Source: an uncultured Dorea sp. (GTDB lineage: Bacteria; Bacillota; Clostridia; Lachnospirales; Lachnospiraceae). From it: DNA of 23,451 nucleotides. Shown here in pieces: positions 1 through 7,917 of the stretch. The notes below the pieces were generated by a model. It was given only the letters and a program-made list of their open reading frames with translations. It was not told where the DNA came from and did no database searches. The first letter of the stretch is position 1. Each line of letters begins with the position of its first letter. Where the stretch lies: assembly GCA_910587575.1 (NCBI GenBank), contig CAJULU010000014.1:46009-69459 (forward strand). The letters are read 5' to 3'. A program made the position numbers and the translations under genes.

Positions 1-522
1 GACCAGAGGGTGGAACTGATTGACGGATATTTCTACGACATGGCGGCGCCTACGACCTTCCACCAGTTGATGGCCGGGGAGGTCCACAGGCAGATTGCAA
101 ACCATATTATCGACCGGAATGGAAGCTGTATGCCGTTCATTTCTCCTGTAGACGTCCAGTTAGACAGTGATGAAAAGACCATGATCCAGCCGGACGTGGT
201 GATTGTCTGCGATTCGCACAAGATTGTCAGAAGGAATATTATCGGAGCGCCGGATTTCGTTCTGGAGGTGGTGTCGCCGGGAACAAAACGGCGGGATTAC
301 ATCGTCAAGCTTGCCAAATATGAACGTGCAAAGGTCCGGGAATACTGGATTGTGGATCCTTATACGAAGAAGGTGCTGGTGTATTTCCTGGAGGGGGAAG
401 GTGAGATTACCATCTACCCCATTGATGCCAGGATTCCGGTCCAGATTTTTGGCGGTGAACTGGTGCTGGATTTTGGCAGGATTGCCCAATGGGCCGAACG
501 GGACTGGGACGAAAGAGAATGA
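1..522 (+). CDS. Uma2-family (DUF820) PD-(D/E)XK nuclease-like protein, 5' end cut off
   Basis: The reading frame is open from the first base, so the start lies left of the window; the GTG at 10 is probably internal. The visible 173 residues carry the Uma2/DUF820 pattern: a QPDVVIVCD strand with an acidic residue, then PDFVLEVVSPGT followed by a Lys-rich helix (KLAKYERAKVREYW), and IVDP. These fit the D...ExV...K core of restriction-like PD-(D/E)XK folds. Uma2 proteins are common in several bacterial phyla and their cellular role is not settled; nuclease activity is inferred from the fold only. The gene ends 34 nt before mntP on the same strand, so co-transcription is possible. The family call is fairly secure. 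Confidence 0.8.
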   Translation, partial: DQRVELIDGYFYDMAAPTTFHQLMAGEVHRQIANHIIDRNGSCMPFISPVDVQLDSDEKTMIQPDVVIVCDSHKIVRRNIIGAPDFVLEVVSPGTKRRDYIVKLAKYERAKVREYWIVDPYTKKVLVYFLEGEGEITIYPIDARIPVQIFGGELVLDFGRIAQWAERDWDERE

Positions 523-556
523 AAAAGAGTATACGAAAGAAAGGGGCAGGTTTGCC

Positions 557-1141
557 ATGGGAATCATAGAACTGTTTCTGATTGCGGTGGGGCTTTCGAT
601 GGATGCGTTTGCGGTGTCCGTCTGTAAAGGCCTTGCCATGAAGAAGTGTACATGGAGGAAGTCTGCCCTTGTGGGGGCGTATTTCGGAATCTTCCAGGCA
701 GGAATGCCCCTTGCGGGTTTTTTCCTGGGTGTGCAGTTCCGGGATGTGATTACCTCGGTTGACCACTGGATTGCATTTGTCCTCCTTGGACTGATCGGGG
801 GGAATATGATCCGGGAGGCGTTGGATCAAAAGGGATGTGACTGCTGTGAGGAGGCAGACGAGGCACTGGATGTGCGTACCATGCTGGGGCTGGCAGTGGC
901 TACCAGTATCGATGCCCTGGCGGTGGGGGTGACCTTTGCCTTTCTGAAGGTCAGCATTGTGCCGGCAGTCTGTTTTATTGGCGTGATAACGTTTACTTTA
1001 TCTGTGGCAGGTGTTAAAATAGGCAATATATTTGGGACAAAGTACCAGGCAAAGGCAGAACTTCTGGGCGGGATGATTCTCATTCTGATGGGCCTTAAGA
1101 TTCTGTTTGAGCATCTGGGAATTCTGAATCTTGCCGGCTGA
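557..1141 (+). CDS. mntP: Manganese efflux pump MntP
   Basis: This 194-residue membrane protein is the usual length for MntP (YebN/DUF204). MntP exports Mn2+ across the cytoplasmic membrane when the metal is in excess. It shows the two internal half-repeats of the family, each with a conserved Asp in a membrane helix: GLSMDAFAVSV near the N-terminus and SIDALAVGV in the second half. About six hydrophobic segments can be read. An acidic/Cys-rich loop (GCDCCEEADEALD) lies between the halves. The start is the ATG at 557, preceded by a GGGGCAG-type ribosome site; the frame stays open further upstream, but that part overlaps the Uma2 gene. Only 34 nt separate it from that gene, too little for a Mn riboswitch, which often precedes mntP elsewhere. 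Confidence 0.93.
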   Translation: MGIIELFLIAVGLSMDAFAVSVCKGLAMKKCTWRKSALVGAYFGIFQAGMPLAGFFLGVQFRDVITSVDHWIAFVLLGLIGGNMIREALDQKGCDCCEEADEALDVRTMLGLAVATSIDALAVGVTFAFLKVSIVPAVCFIGVITFTLSVAGVKIGNIFGTKYQAKAELLGGMILILMGLKILFEHLGILNLAG

Positions 1142-1190
1142 TTCGTATGCCGGCAGGGGAAATCTGGTTAAAAAGGAGATGAGAGAGTTT

Positions 1191-2144
1191 ATGAAATGGA
1201 ATCAGTTCCGGCTGACAACGACGACAGAGGCTGAGGACATTGTCAGCAGTATGCTGATGGATCTGGGAATCGAGGGTGTGCAGATTGAGGATAAGGTGCC
1301 TCTGACCCCTGCGGACAAGGAGCAGATGTTTGTGGACATCCTGCCGGATCTGCCGGAGGATGACGGGAAGGCGTATCTGACCTTTTATCTGGGCGAGGAA
1401 GCAGATCAGGGGAGTATTCTTGGGAAGGTGAGAAAGGAACTGGAAGAGATGCGCTCTTATCTGGATGTGGGAGAATGCACCATTGAAGAGTCACAGACAG
1501 AAGATGTGGACTGGGTGAATAACTGGAAGCAGTATTTTCACCAGTTTTATATTGATGACATTCTTATCATTCCGTCCTGGGAGAAGGTGGAAGAAAAAGA
1601 CGAGGATAAGCTGATCATCCACATTGATCCGGGAACCGCTTTCGGGACGGGAGCCCATGAGACCACCCAGTTATGTATCCGTCAGCTGAAGAAATACGTG
1701 ACGCAAGGAGCGCAGGTTCTGGATGTGGGATGCGGCAGCGGAATCCTGGGCATGCTTGCGCTGAAGTTGGGGGCCGGCCATTCGGTAGGGACGGATCTGG
1801 ATCCCTGCGCCATTGAGGCAACGAATGAGAATATGGAGGTCAACGGTGTTTCAAAGGACCGGTATGAGGTGATGATCGGAAATATGATTGATGACGAGGC
1901 AGTGCGAAATGCGGTCGGATATGAGAAATATGATATTGTGGCGGCCAACATTCTGGCGGATGTGCTGGTGCCTCTGACACCGGTGGCTGTCCGGCATATG
2001 AAGAAAGGCGGAATCTATATTACCAGCGGAATCATAGACGTGAAGGAAGAGGTTGTGGTCAGGGCTTATGAGAAGGCCGGGTTAAAAGTCCTGGAAGTGA
2101 ATCATCAGGGTGAATGGGTGTCTGTGACAGGACAGAAGAATTAA
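1191..2144 (+). CDS. prmA: Ribosomal protein L11 methyltransferase PrmA
   Basis: This 317-residue protein matches PrmA in length and order: an N-terminal substrate-recognition domain (TTTTEAEDIVSSMLMDLGIE) followed by a class I SAM methyltransferase domain. The SAM motif is VLDVGCGSGILGMLALKLGA, followed by the acidic TDLDP strand and the NILADVL motif characteristic of PrmA. The HIDPGTAFGTGAHETT stretch is a strong family signature. PrmA methylates ribosomal protein L11 in the cytoplasm. I chose the ATG at 1191 because AAGGAG at 1173-1178 lies 12 nt before it; the ATG at 1179 touches that site and is too close, and the more upstream frame overlaps mntP. It sits directly before rsmE, a common pairing in Firmicutes. 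Confidence 0.95.
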   Translation: MKWNQFRLTTTTEAEDIVSSMLMDLGIEGVQIEDKVPLTPADKEQMFVDILPDLPEDDGKAYLTFYLGEEADQGSILGKVRKELEEMRSYLDVGECTIEESQTEDVDWVNNWKQYFHQFYIDDILIIPSWEKVEEKDEDKLIIHIDPGTAFGTGAHETTQLCIRQLKKYVTQGAQVLDVGCGSGILGMLALKLGAGHSVGTDLDPCAIEATNENMEVNGVSKDRYEVMIGNMIDDEAVRNAVGYEKYDIVAANILADVLVPLTPVAVRHMKKGGIYITSGIIDVKEEVVVRAYEKAGLKVLEVNHQGEWVSVTGQKN

Positions 2145-2178
2145 GGTCTGGCCGGACCGGAACGGATGTGGGGAAAAG

Positions 2179-2955
2179 ATGCAGCATTTTTTTGTGACGC
2201 CTTCCCAGGTGAAGGATGAGAGAATCTATGTGGAAGGCATGGACGTGAACCATATGAAGAACGTACTGCGGATGCGGTGCGGTGAGGAACTGATGGTCAG
2301 TGACGGCAATAACCGGAAGTACCGGTGTGCGGTGGAAGGATACGCAGAAGAGCAGGCTGTTCTGCGGATTCTGGAAGAGATGGCCGTGGATACAGAACTG
2401 CCTTCCCGGATTTTTCTGTTTCAAGGGCTTCCCAAACAGGATAAGATGGAACTGATCGTACAGAAGGCCGTGGAACTGGGGGTGTACCGGGTGATTCCGG
2501 TGAGCACCAGACGCTCAGTCGTGAGGCTGGACGAGAAGAAGGCCGGGAAAAAGGTGGAGAGGTGGCAGCAGATTGCCAGAAGTGCCGCAAAGCAGGCCGG
2601 GAGGGGCCTGATTCCTGAGGTGGCTTCTGTGATGTCTTACCGGGAGGCGCTTGAGGCTTCGAAGGAATTAGACGTGCTTCTGATTCCCTATGAACTGGCG
2701 AGGGACAGGAAGAAGACGAAGGAGATCATAGGAGGAATCCGGCCGGGGAAGTCGGTCGGGATCTTTATCGGGCCGGAGGGCGGTTTTGAGAAGGAAGAGG
2801 TGGAACTGGCGCTGGAATATGGGGCGGAGGCGGTCACTCTGGGCAGGCGGATACTCAGGACGGAGACGGCGGGCCTTACGATGCTGTCTGTGCTCATGTT
2901 CCATCTGGAAGGAGAATGTGTGACCGTATCAGGGGAAGACACATATTCTATATAA
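2179..2955 (+). CDS. rsmE: 16S rRNA (uracil1498-N3)-methyltransferase RsmE
   Basis: This 258-residue protein has the RsmE layout: an N-terminal PUA-like domain (HFFVTPSQV ... HMKNVLRMRCGEEL) and a C-terminal SPOUT trefoil-knot methyltransferase domain. The knot shows the family motifs IGPEGGFEKEEVELA and LGRRILRTETAGL near the end. LFQGLPKQDKMELIVQKAVELGV links the domains. RsmE methylates U1498 of 16S rRNA in the assembled small subunit. It lies 34 nt after prmA and 29 nt before the desulfurase gene on the same strand, so a common operon is likely. The ATG at 2179 follows a GGGGAAAAG ribosome site. Confidence 0.95.
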   Translation: MQHFFVTPSQVKDERIYVEGMDVNHMKNVLRMRCGEELMVSDGNNRKYRCAVEGYAEEQAVLRILEEMAVDTELPSRIFLFQGLPKQDKMELIVQKAVELGVYRVIPVSTRRSVVRLDEKKAGKKVERWQQIARSAAKQAGRGLIPEVASVMSYREALEASKELDVLLIPYELARDRKKTKEIIGGIRPGKSVGIFIGPEGGFEKEEVELALEYGAEAVTLGRRILRTETAGLTMLSVLMFHLEGECVTVSGEDTYSI

Positions 2956-2984
2956 TAAGAAAATATAAAGCAGGAAGTGAAAGA

Positions 2985-4142
2985 ATGGGTGAAGTATATT
3001 TAGACAACTCTGCAACGACCCGGGCATATGACGATGTGGGAGAGCTTGTCAGAAAGGTGATGTGTGAAGATTATGGGAATCCCTCTTCCATGCATGCCAA
3101 AGGCGTTGCGGCTGAGCAGTATATAAAAGAAGCCAGAGAGACATTTGCGAAACTTCTGAAGGTACAGCCAAAAGAAATCGTCTTTACGTCCGGCGGCACG
3201 GAGAGTGACAATCTGGCTCTCCGGGGCGCTGCGGCGGCGAACCAGAGGGCAGGGAAACATCTGATTACCACGGCGATCGAGCACCCGGCAATCATCAATA
3301 CCATGCGCCATCTGGAGGAAGAAGGGTTTCGCGTGACCTATCTTCCGGTAGACCGTTACGGAAGAGTGAAACTGGATGCGCTGCAGGAAGCATTATGTGA
3401 AGAGACGATTCTGGTTTCTATTATGTATGTGAACAATGAAGTCGGTTCCGTCCAGCCGGTTCAGGAGGCAGCAGGAATTGTAAAGGCATATAACCAGAAG
3501 ATTCTGTTCCATGTGGACGCAGTACAGGGATTCGGCAAGTACCGGATCTATCCCAGGAAGCTGAAAGTAGATCTCTGTTCCATCAGCGGGCATAAGATTC
3601 ATGGGCCAAAGGGGACGGGGATTCTGTATATCGGGGAAAATGTAAAGATAAAACCAATCGTATTCGGCGGCGAGCAGCAGAAGAATGTACGTTCCGGTAC
3701 GGAGAACGTCCCGGGGATTGCGGGGATTTCCCTGGCAGCCAAGATGATTTACCAGGATCTTGACGTGAAGGTGGCAAGGATGAGGAGGCTGAAGCAGCGG
3801 TTTATCAAGGGAGTAGGCCAGATTGCGGAAACTACGGTGCATGGGCTTTCTGACGAGACGTCTGCGCCGCACATCATCAGTGTGGGATTCGCAGGAATCC
3901 GAAGCGAAGTGCTTCTGCACGCCCTGGAGGAAAAAGGGATCTATGTATCCTCCGGATCGGCGTGCTCGTCGAATCATCCCCAGGTCAGCGGCGTTCTGAA
4001 AGGAATCGGGGCAAAGCAGGAATTTCTGGATGCCACACTGCGATTCAGTATGTCTGAATTCACAACGCCGGAGGAGATCGACTATACGTTAGACACCCTC
4101 TATAATATAGTCCCGAAGCTTCGCAAATATACCAGGCGTTAA
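2985..4142 (+). CDS. Cysteine desulfurase (NifS/IscS-like), likely partner of ThiI
   Basis: This 385-residue PLP enzyme of the class V aminotransferase fold removes sulfur from cysteine as a persulfide. Visible features are the N-terminal YLDNSATTR, FTSGGTESDN (phosphate binding), HVDAVQ, the PLP lysine at K204 in SGHKIHGPKG, RSGTENV, and the sulfur-carrying Cys327 in SSGSACSSNHP. The short SGSACSS loop is followed directly by a His. The ATG at 2985 has CAGGAAG just upstream; the in-frame extension upstream overlaps rsmE and lacks family similarity. thiI starts 34 nt later. In Bacillus subtilis a dedicated desulfurase (NifZ) next to thiI feeds sulfur for 4-thiouridine; the same pairing here suggests the same job. 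I leave the symbol empty because nifS/iscS/nifZ cannot be told apart safely. Confidence 0.93.
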   Translation: MGEVYLDNSATTRAYDDVGELVRKVMCEDYGNPSSMHAKGVAAEQYIKEARETFAKLLKVQPKEIVFTSGGTESDNLALRGAAAANQRAGKHLITTAIEHPAIINTMRHLEEEGFRVTYLPVDRYGRVKLDALQEALCEETILVSIMYVNNEVGSVQPVQEAAGIVKAYNQKILFHVDAVQGFGKYRIYPRKLKVDLCSISGHKIHGPKGTGILYIGENVKIKPIVFGGEQQKNVRSGTENVPGIAGISLAAKMIYQDLDVKVARMRRLKQRFIKGVGQIAETTVHGLSDETSAPHIISVGFAGIRSEVLLHALEEKGIYVSSGSACSSNHPQVSGVLKGIGAKQEFLDATLRFSMSEFTTPEEIDYTLDTLYNIVPKLRKYTRR

Positions 4143-4176
4143 GGAAAAATTGATCAAATAGAAAAGAGAAGAGCAG

Positions 4177-5367
4177 ATGAGATATCATACGTTTTTAATT
4201 AAATACGGAGAGATAGGAATCAAAGGAAAGAACCGCTATCTGTTTGAGGACGCCCTCGTCAGACAGGTGCGGTTCGCACTGAAGGACGTGGACGGACGGT
4301 TTGAAGTCCATAAGTCCCAGGCAAGAATCTATGTGGACTGTGAGGGAGATTACGATTATGAGGATACGGTGGAGCATCTGAAGCGGGTATTCGGCATCGT
4401 GGGAATCTGCCCGGTGGTCCGCATGGAGGATCGGGGATTTGAACAGTTGAAGAAAGATGTGGTGTCCTACATGGACGAGGCGTATCCGGACAAGAATCTC
4501 ACGTTCAAGGTGGAGGCCAGACGTGCGAGAAAGTCCTACCCGCTGACTTCCATGGAGATCAACTGTGATCTGGGGGAGGCAATTCTGAATGCATTCCCCG
4601 GGACGAAGGTGGACGTGCATCATCCGGACGTGCTGCTGAACGTGGAGGTGCGTAACGAGATCTATGTCTATTCCCAGATTATCCCCGGGGCCGGCGGAAT
4701 GCCGGTGGGAACCAACGGAAAGGCCATGCTGCTGTTATCGGGCGGGATTGACAGCCCGGTGGCGGGATATATGATCTCCAAACGGGGGGTGGGCATCGAG
4801 GCGGTCTATTTCCATGCGCCGCCTTATACCAGTGAGCGGGCGAAGCAGAAGGTGGTGGATCTGGCGAAGATCGTCTCCCGGTATGCCGGGCCGGTGAAAC
4901 TGTATGTGGTGAATTTTACGGATATCCAGTTATCTATCTATGACCAGTGTCCCCATGATGAACTGACGATCATCATGCGGCGGTATATGATGCGGATTGC
5001 AGAGCATTTTGCGAAAAAGGACGGTTGCCTGGGACTGATTACGGGTGAGAGTATCGGACAGGTGGCAAGCCAGACCATGCAGAGTCTTGCCGCAACCAAT
5101 GATGTCTGCACGATTCCGGTGTACAGGCCGGTCATTGGGTTTGACAAGCAGGAGATCGTGGATATTGCAGAGAAGATCGGGACCTATGAGACGTCAATCC
5201 AGCCTTTTGAGGACTGCTGTACCATCTTTGTGGCAAAGCATCCGGTGACGAAGCCGAATGTGGAAGTGATCCGCAGATCGGAAGAACGCTTAAGTGGGAA
5301 GATTGAGGAACTGATGGAGACGGCGCTTCAGACGGCGGAGCTGATTGAGGTGAAACAGAGTGTATGA
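4177..5367 (+). CDS. thiI: tRNA 4-thiouridine synthase ThiI, without rhodanese domain
   Basis: The 396-residue protein has a ferredoxin-like/THUMP N-terminal half (LIKYGEIGIKGKNR at the start, then a HHPDVLLNVEVR strand near the middle) and a PP-loop ATPase half. The PP-loop SGGIDSPVAGYM begins at residue 188, and ITGESIGQVASQTM is a conserved ThiI motif. ThiI adenylates U8 of tRNA and exchanges the oxygen for sulfur. The protein stops after the PP-loop domain, so it lacks the C-terminal rhodanese domain of E. coli ThiI, as known for Bacillus-type enzymes. Sulfur is then probably delivered directly by the adjacent desulfurase. Start at 4177 follows AGAAGAG. The ATPase gene downstream begins 57 nt after its stop. 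Confidence 0.95.
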   Translation: MRYHTFLIKYGEIGIKGKNRYLFEDALVRQVRFALKDVDGRFEVHKSQARIYVDCEGDYDYEDTVEHLKRVFGIVGICPVVRMEDRGFEQLKKDVVSYMDEAYPDKNLTFKVEARRARKSYPLTSMEINCDLGEAILNAFPGTKVDVHHPDVLLNVEVRNEIYVYSQIIPGAGGMPVGTNGKAMLLLSGGIDSPVAGYMISKRGVGIEAVYFHAPPYTSERAKQKVVDLAKIVSRYAGPVKLYVVNFTDIQLSIYDQCPHDELTIIMRRYMMRIAEHFAKKDGCLGLITGESIGQVASQTMQSLAATNDVCTIPVYRPVIGFDKQEIVDIAEKIGTYETSIQPFEDCCTIFVAKHPVTKPNVEVIRRSEERLSGKIEELMETALQTAELIEVKQSV

Positions 5368-5424
5368 GGAGTGTATTGCCGGAGGGTGGTTTTGTAAAAG
5401 TTGTGATGAAAAGGGAGAACCTTC

Positions 5425-6666
5425 ATGGAACATTTTATTACGGAAATCTGGATTGATAGCTTAAGGCATTTATCGGATATTAAGATTGAACTGAATCGTG
5501 AAAGGCGGACAAACTTACTTCTGACAGGGAAAAATGGATCTGGAAAAACGACGGTATTAAATGCACTAAAAAAGTATTTGCGGGTAGTCAATAATGGTAT
5601 GATTGAAAATATAGAAGTATTATATCCACAGGCAAAAAAAGCTGCACTGGAAAGGATAAAGCATGCTGTAACTGAGGACGAAAAATTTCATGCAGAAAGC
5701 GAATATCTGTCATATACTCAGATGATTGAAGAGTATGTGGAGGGAATTTACATTACTTTTAATGAAACGGACGGAATAGAGAGATCATATCAAAAGGGGA
5801 AGTTTTTAACAGCATTTTATAGCGCAGACAGAAAAACAGGTATTGAAAAGCAGGATGGTGTTGAAAATGTGGTGTTGAATACCAGCTATTCTTTAGACTC
5901 AAATCCAGGGGCTATTTTGTTAAAGTATTTAGTTCACTTAAAAACACAGCAGGCTTATGCAAGAAATGAAGGTGATTATGCAACGCTGCGCCTGTTAGAA
6001 GAGTGGTTTGAACGATTCGTAAGAGCTTTAAGAGTATTGCTGGATAATCCGGATATCCAGTTAAAATATGATTATAAAACGTATGATTTTGAAATTATTG
6101 AGTCAGACAAGAAATCCTTTGGGTTTGATCAGTTATCAGATGGCTATTCGGCGGCAATACAGATTGTTGCGGATCTTATCCTTCGAATGGAACAGAACTG
6201 GCTGCAGAAAGGCAGTTTAAGTTCTTATGATACAGAAGGAATTGTGTTGATAGATGAGTTAGAGACTCATCTTCATATCAGCTTACAAAAGACTATTTTA
6301 CCATTTTTGACAGATTTTTTTCCAAATATACAGTTTGTTGTAGCTACACATTCGCCATATGTGTTGAATTCTGTTGAAAATTGTGTGATTTATGATCTGG
6401 AAAACAAGATTCGTATGGAGGATATGTCAGGTTATTCGGCAGAAGGAATCGTAGAAGGGTATTTTTGCGTGGAGTCTTATTCAGAGCGTCTGCTGCAAAG
6501 AGTAAAGAGATATGAGGAGTTAGTGAATTTGAAAAATCCAACGGATGAAGAACGTGCAGAGAGGGCAAAGATTCTTGTGGAGATGAAGCGGGTGCCAGGT
6601 GATCTGGCACGGGAGGCGAAAGAAGCATTTGACGAAATAGAGAGCAGAAGGAAACGGTATGATTAA
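5425..6666 (+). CDS. ABC/AAA-type ATPase of a Septu-like defence pair (PtuA-like)
   Basis: This 413-residue SMC/ABC-type ATPase has a Walker A GKNGSGKT (residues 35-42), an ABC-signature-like QLSDGYSAA (from about 236), Walker B GIVLIDELETH (DE at about 277-278) and the switch His in ATHSP (about 307-311). A helical insertion lies between Walker A and the signature. After the ATPase core comes a charged helical tail (YSERLLQRVKRYEEL ... ESRRKRYD) and no TOPRIM domain, which argues against an OLD nuclease. It overlaps the HNH nuclease gene by 8 nt (ATG inside the last codons), so the two are translationally coupled. ATPase plus HNH is the composition of Septu (PtuA/PtuB) anti-phage systems; the assignment is inference. 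The DNA is visibly AT-richer than thiI and mtaB, suggesting acquisition. RBS AAAGGGAGA precedes the ATG. Confidence 0.82.
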   Translation: MEHFITEIWIDSLRHLSDIKIELNRERRTNLLLTGKNGSGKTTVLNALKKYLRVVNNGMIENIEVLYPQAKKAALERIKHAVTEDEKFHAESEYLSYTQMIEEYVEGIYITFNETDGIERSYQKGKFLTAFYSADRKTGIEKQDGVENVVLNTSYSLDSNPGAILLKYLVHLKTQQAYARNEGDYATLRLLEEWFERFVRALRVLLDNPDIQLKYDYKTYDFEIIESDKKSFGFDQLSDGYSAAIQIVADLILRMEQNWLQKGSLSSYDTEGIVLIDELETHLHISLQKTILPFLTDFFPNIQFVVATHSPYVLNSVENCVIYDLENKIRMEDMSGYSAEGIVEGYFCVESYSERLLQRVKRYEELVNLKNPTDEERAERAKILVEMKRVPGDLAREAKEAFDEIESRRKRYD

Positions 6667-7339
6667 ATATAGCCGAAATGATACGGATAAAGCGAGAAGG
6701 GCCATTGCAGTGCTCCGGAAGGCGAAAGCTTCTAATGGAAGCTGTAATACACCTGAAGTCAATGCGGCACTGGCTGAGATGTTTCATGGCAAATGTTATA
6801 TCTGTGAAAGTAAAGAAGGAATTTCATCATTTCAGATAGAGCATCTGAAGCCACATCGGGAAAATGCAGATCTGAAGTATGACTGGAATAATTTATTCTG
6901 GTCTTGCGCACATTGCAATAATATTAAAAATGCAAGATATAATCCGATTTTAGATTGTACTAAGGTAGAGGCTGACCGGAAAATTGCTTTTCGGAAAGAA
7001 GGATATTTTGGAAGAGATGAAGAATATCTGTTTATTGCGTTGGAAGAAAGTGAAGAGATAAAAAATACAGTGGATTTATTATATGAGGCATATTATGGAA
7101 ATACGCCTCAGAAAAAATTAGAAGCAGCAAACATCCGGCGTACTTTGCGTCGTAATCTTTCGGATTTTAAGAATCTTGTTCGGGATTATGAAGAGGCAGA
7201 AGATTATGATAAGGAAGATATCAGATGTGCAATCTGCAAAGAGGTGGGAGAAGGGGCGGCTTTTGCGGCATTTAAGAGATGGCTGTTATGGGATCATAAG
7301 GAAAAGTATCAGGAATTACTCCGCTATTGCGGGCTGTGA
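6659..7339 (+). CDS. HNH endonuclease of a Septu-like pair (PtuB-like)
   Basis: This 226-residue protein has an HNH/treble-clef core in its first half. Cys46-x2-Cys49 (CYIC) and Cys83-x2-Cys86 (CAHC) form a likely structural zinc site. The catalytic ββα signature is IEHLKPH (His62), DWNNLFWSCAHCNNIKN (Asn77/78, His85, Asn87). The architecture resembles the HNH effectors that accompany PtuA-type ATPases, including those of retron-associated Septu. No reverse transcriptase or msr/msd-like gene is seen nearby, so this is not a retron. The C-terminal half is helical, rich in Glu and Lys, and not recognised; it may contact the ATPase. The start ATG at 6659 lies within the end of the ATPase gene. 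Nuclease activity and phage defence are inferred. Confidence 0.82.
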   Translation: MIKYSRNDTDKARRAIAVLRKAKASNGSCNTPEVNAALAEMFHGKCYICESKEGISSFQIEHLKPHRENADLKYDWNNLFWSCAHCNNIKNARYNPILDCTKVEADRKIAFRKEGYFGRDEEYLFIALEESEEIKNTVDLLYEAYYGNTPQKKLEAANIRRTLRRNLSDFKNLVRDYEEAEDYDKEDIRCAICKEVGEGAAFAAFKRWLLWDHKEKYQELLRYCGL

Positions 7340-7393
7340 TTATGCTATTGGCACGGTGGAGAGGCTGGAAAAGATAAAGATACAGACAATCAT

Positions 7394-7427
7394 AAAAGGG
7401 CAAGGCTTTTAGTCAGCCTGCCCTTAT
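7394..7427. terminator. Hairpin between convergent genes
   Basis: AAGGGC-A-AGGC and GCCTGCCCTT form a stem with one bulged A around a 9-nt loop. It sits between the HNH gene (plus) and the HPr-like gene (minus), where a bidirectional terminator is expected. The T-run is better on the minus strand (CCCTTTTATG) than on the plus strand. Confidence 0.55.
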
Positions 7428-7477
7428 GTTCCCCAAAATCTGGTATGGGTATCCCTTACTAAAAATCCAGGATTCTC

Positions 7478-7714
7478 CTATTCACAGATATAAGCCTTAA
7501 GCGCTTCCAGAATCGTATCAATCTCAGCCGTATCAGCATGGATATTCAAGTCGATCGGCTTGGAAAGATCCAGACTGAAAATCCCCATGATAGACTTCGC
7601 ATCGATGACATATCTCCCGGATACGAGATCGAAATCATGGTCAAACTTTGTGATATCATTTACGAAAGACTTTACCTTATCAATAGAATTCAAAGAAATC
7701 TGAACCGTTTTCAT
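7478..7714 (-). CDS. HPr-like protein lacking the active-site His motif
   Basis: This 78-residue protein has the length and βα pattern of HPr, the PTS phosphocarrier. The regulatory-serine region is clear: DAKSIMGIFSLDLS, with Ser41 in the position of HPr Ser46, followed by the last strand and helix (DTILEALKAYICE). The GLHARP-type loop that carries His15 is absent: residues 11-20 read IDKVKSFVND. It therefore cannot work as a normal phosphocarrier and may be a regulatory paralogue, comparable in that respect to Bacillus Crh. The start is the ATG at 7714, with GGGAGG (minus strand, 7724-7729) nine bases upstream; a longer frame starting at 7798 lacks this site. It is divergent from mtaB and has its own promoter-like sequence. 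Confidence 0.75.
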   Translation of the reverse strand: MKTVQISLNSIDKVKSFVNDITKFDHDFDLVSGRYVIDAKSIMGIFSLDLSKPIDLNIHADTAEIDTILEALKAYICE

Positions 7715-7754
7715 TGGACTAAACCTCCCTTGTTTGTTTTCGTGTTCTATACTT

Positions 7755-7783
7755 ATCTTAAGAGTAAGCGCAAGAAAAGTCAA
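7755..7783 (-). promoter_or_regulatory. Sigma-A-type promoter of the HPr-like gene
   Basis: On the minus strand TTGACT (7783-7778) is followed after exactly 17 nt by TAAGAT (7760-7755). The -10 box ends 40 nt before the HPr-like start codon, a fitting distance. The -35 matches five of six consensus bases, the -10 four of six. Confidence 0.55.
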
Positions 7784-7917
7784 GGAACATTTTGCCAAAG
7801 TTCACAAGTATTCTCGCGGGGGTATTCCGGCAATCTGCATAGAAGAAAAACAGGTCTGGACGGCAAAGGGCGGTGAAGCTTCTGTTATTCAAGTGAAAGA
7901 AAGGAATTACTGTAGAT

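Noticed and set aside
203..556. Long upstream extension of the mntP reading frame
   Set aside because: It overlaps the Uma2 gene in another frame and has no MntP similarity before Met at 557.
523..556. Mn-sensing riboswitch before mntP
   Set aside because: Only 34 nt of non-coding DNA is available and no conserved yybP-ykoY element is seen.
1131..1190. Earlier in-frame start of prmA
   Set aside because: It overlaps mntP and lacks a ribosome site; AAGGAG fits the ATG at 1191.
5425..7339. Retron
   Set aside because: No reverse transcriptase gene and no msr/msd-like inverted repeat is present around the ATPase-HNH pair.
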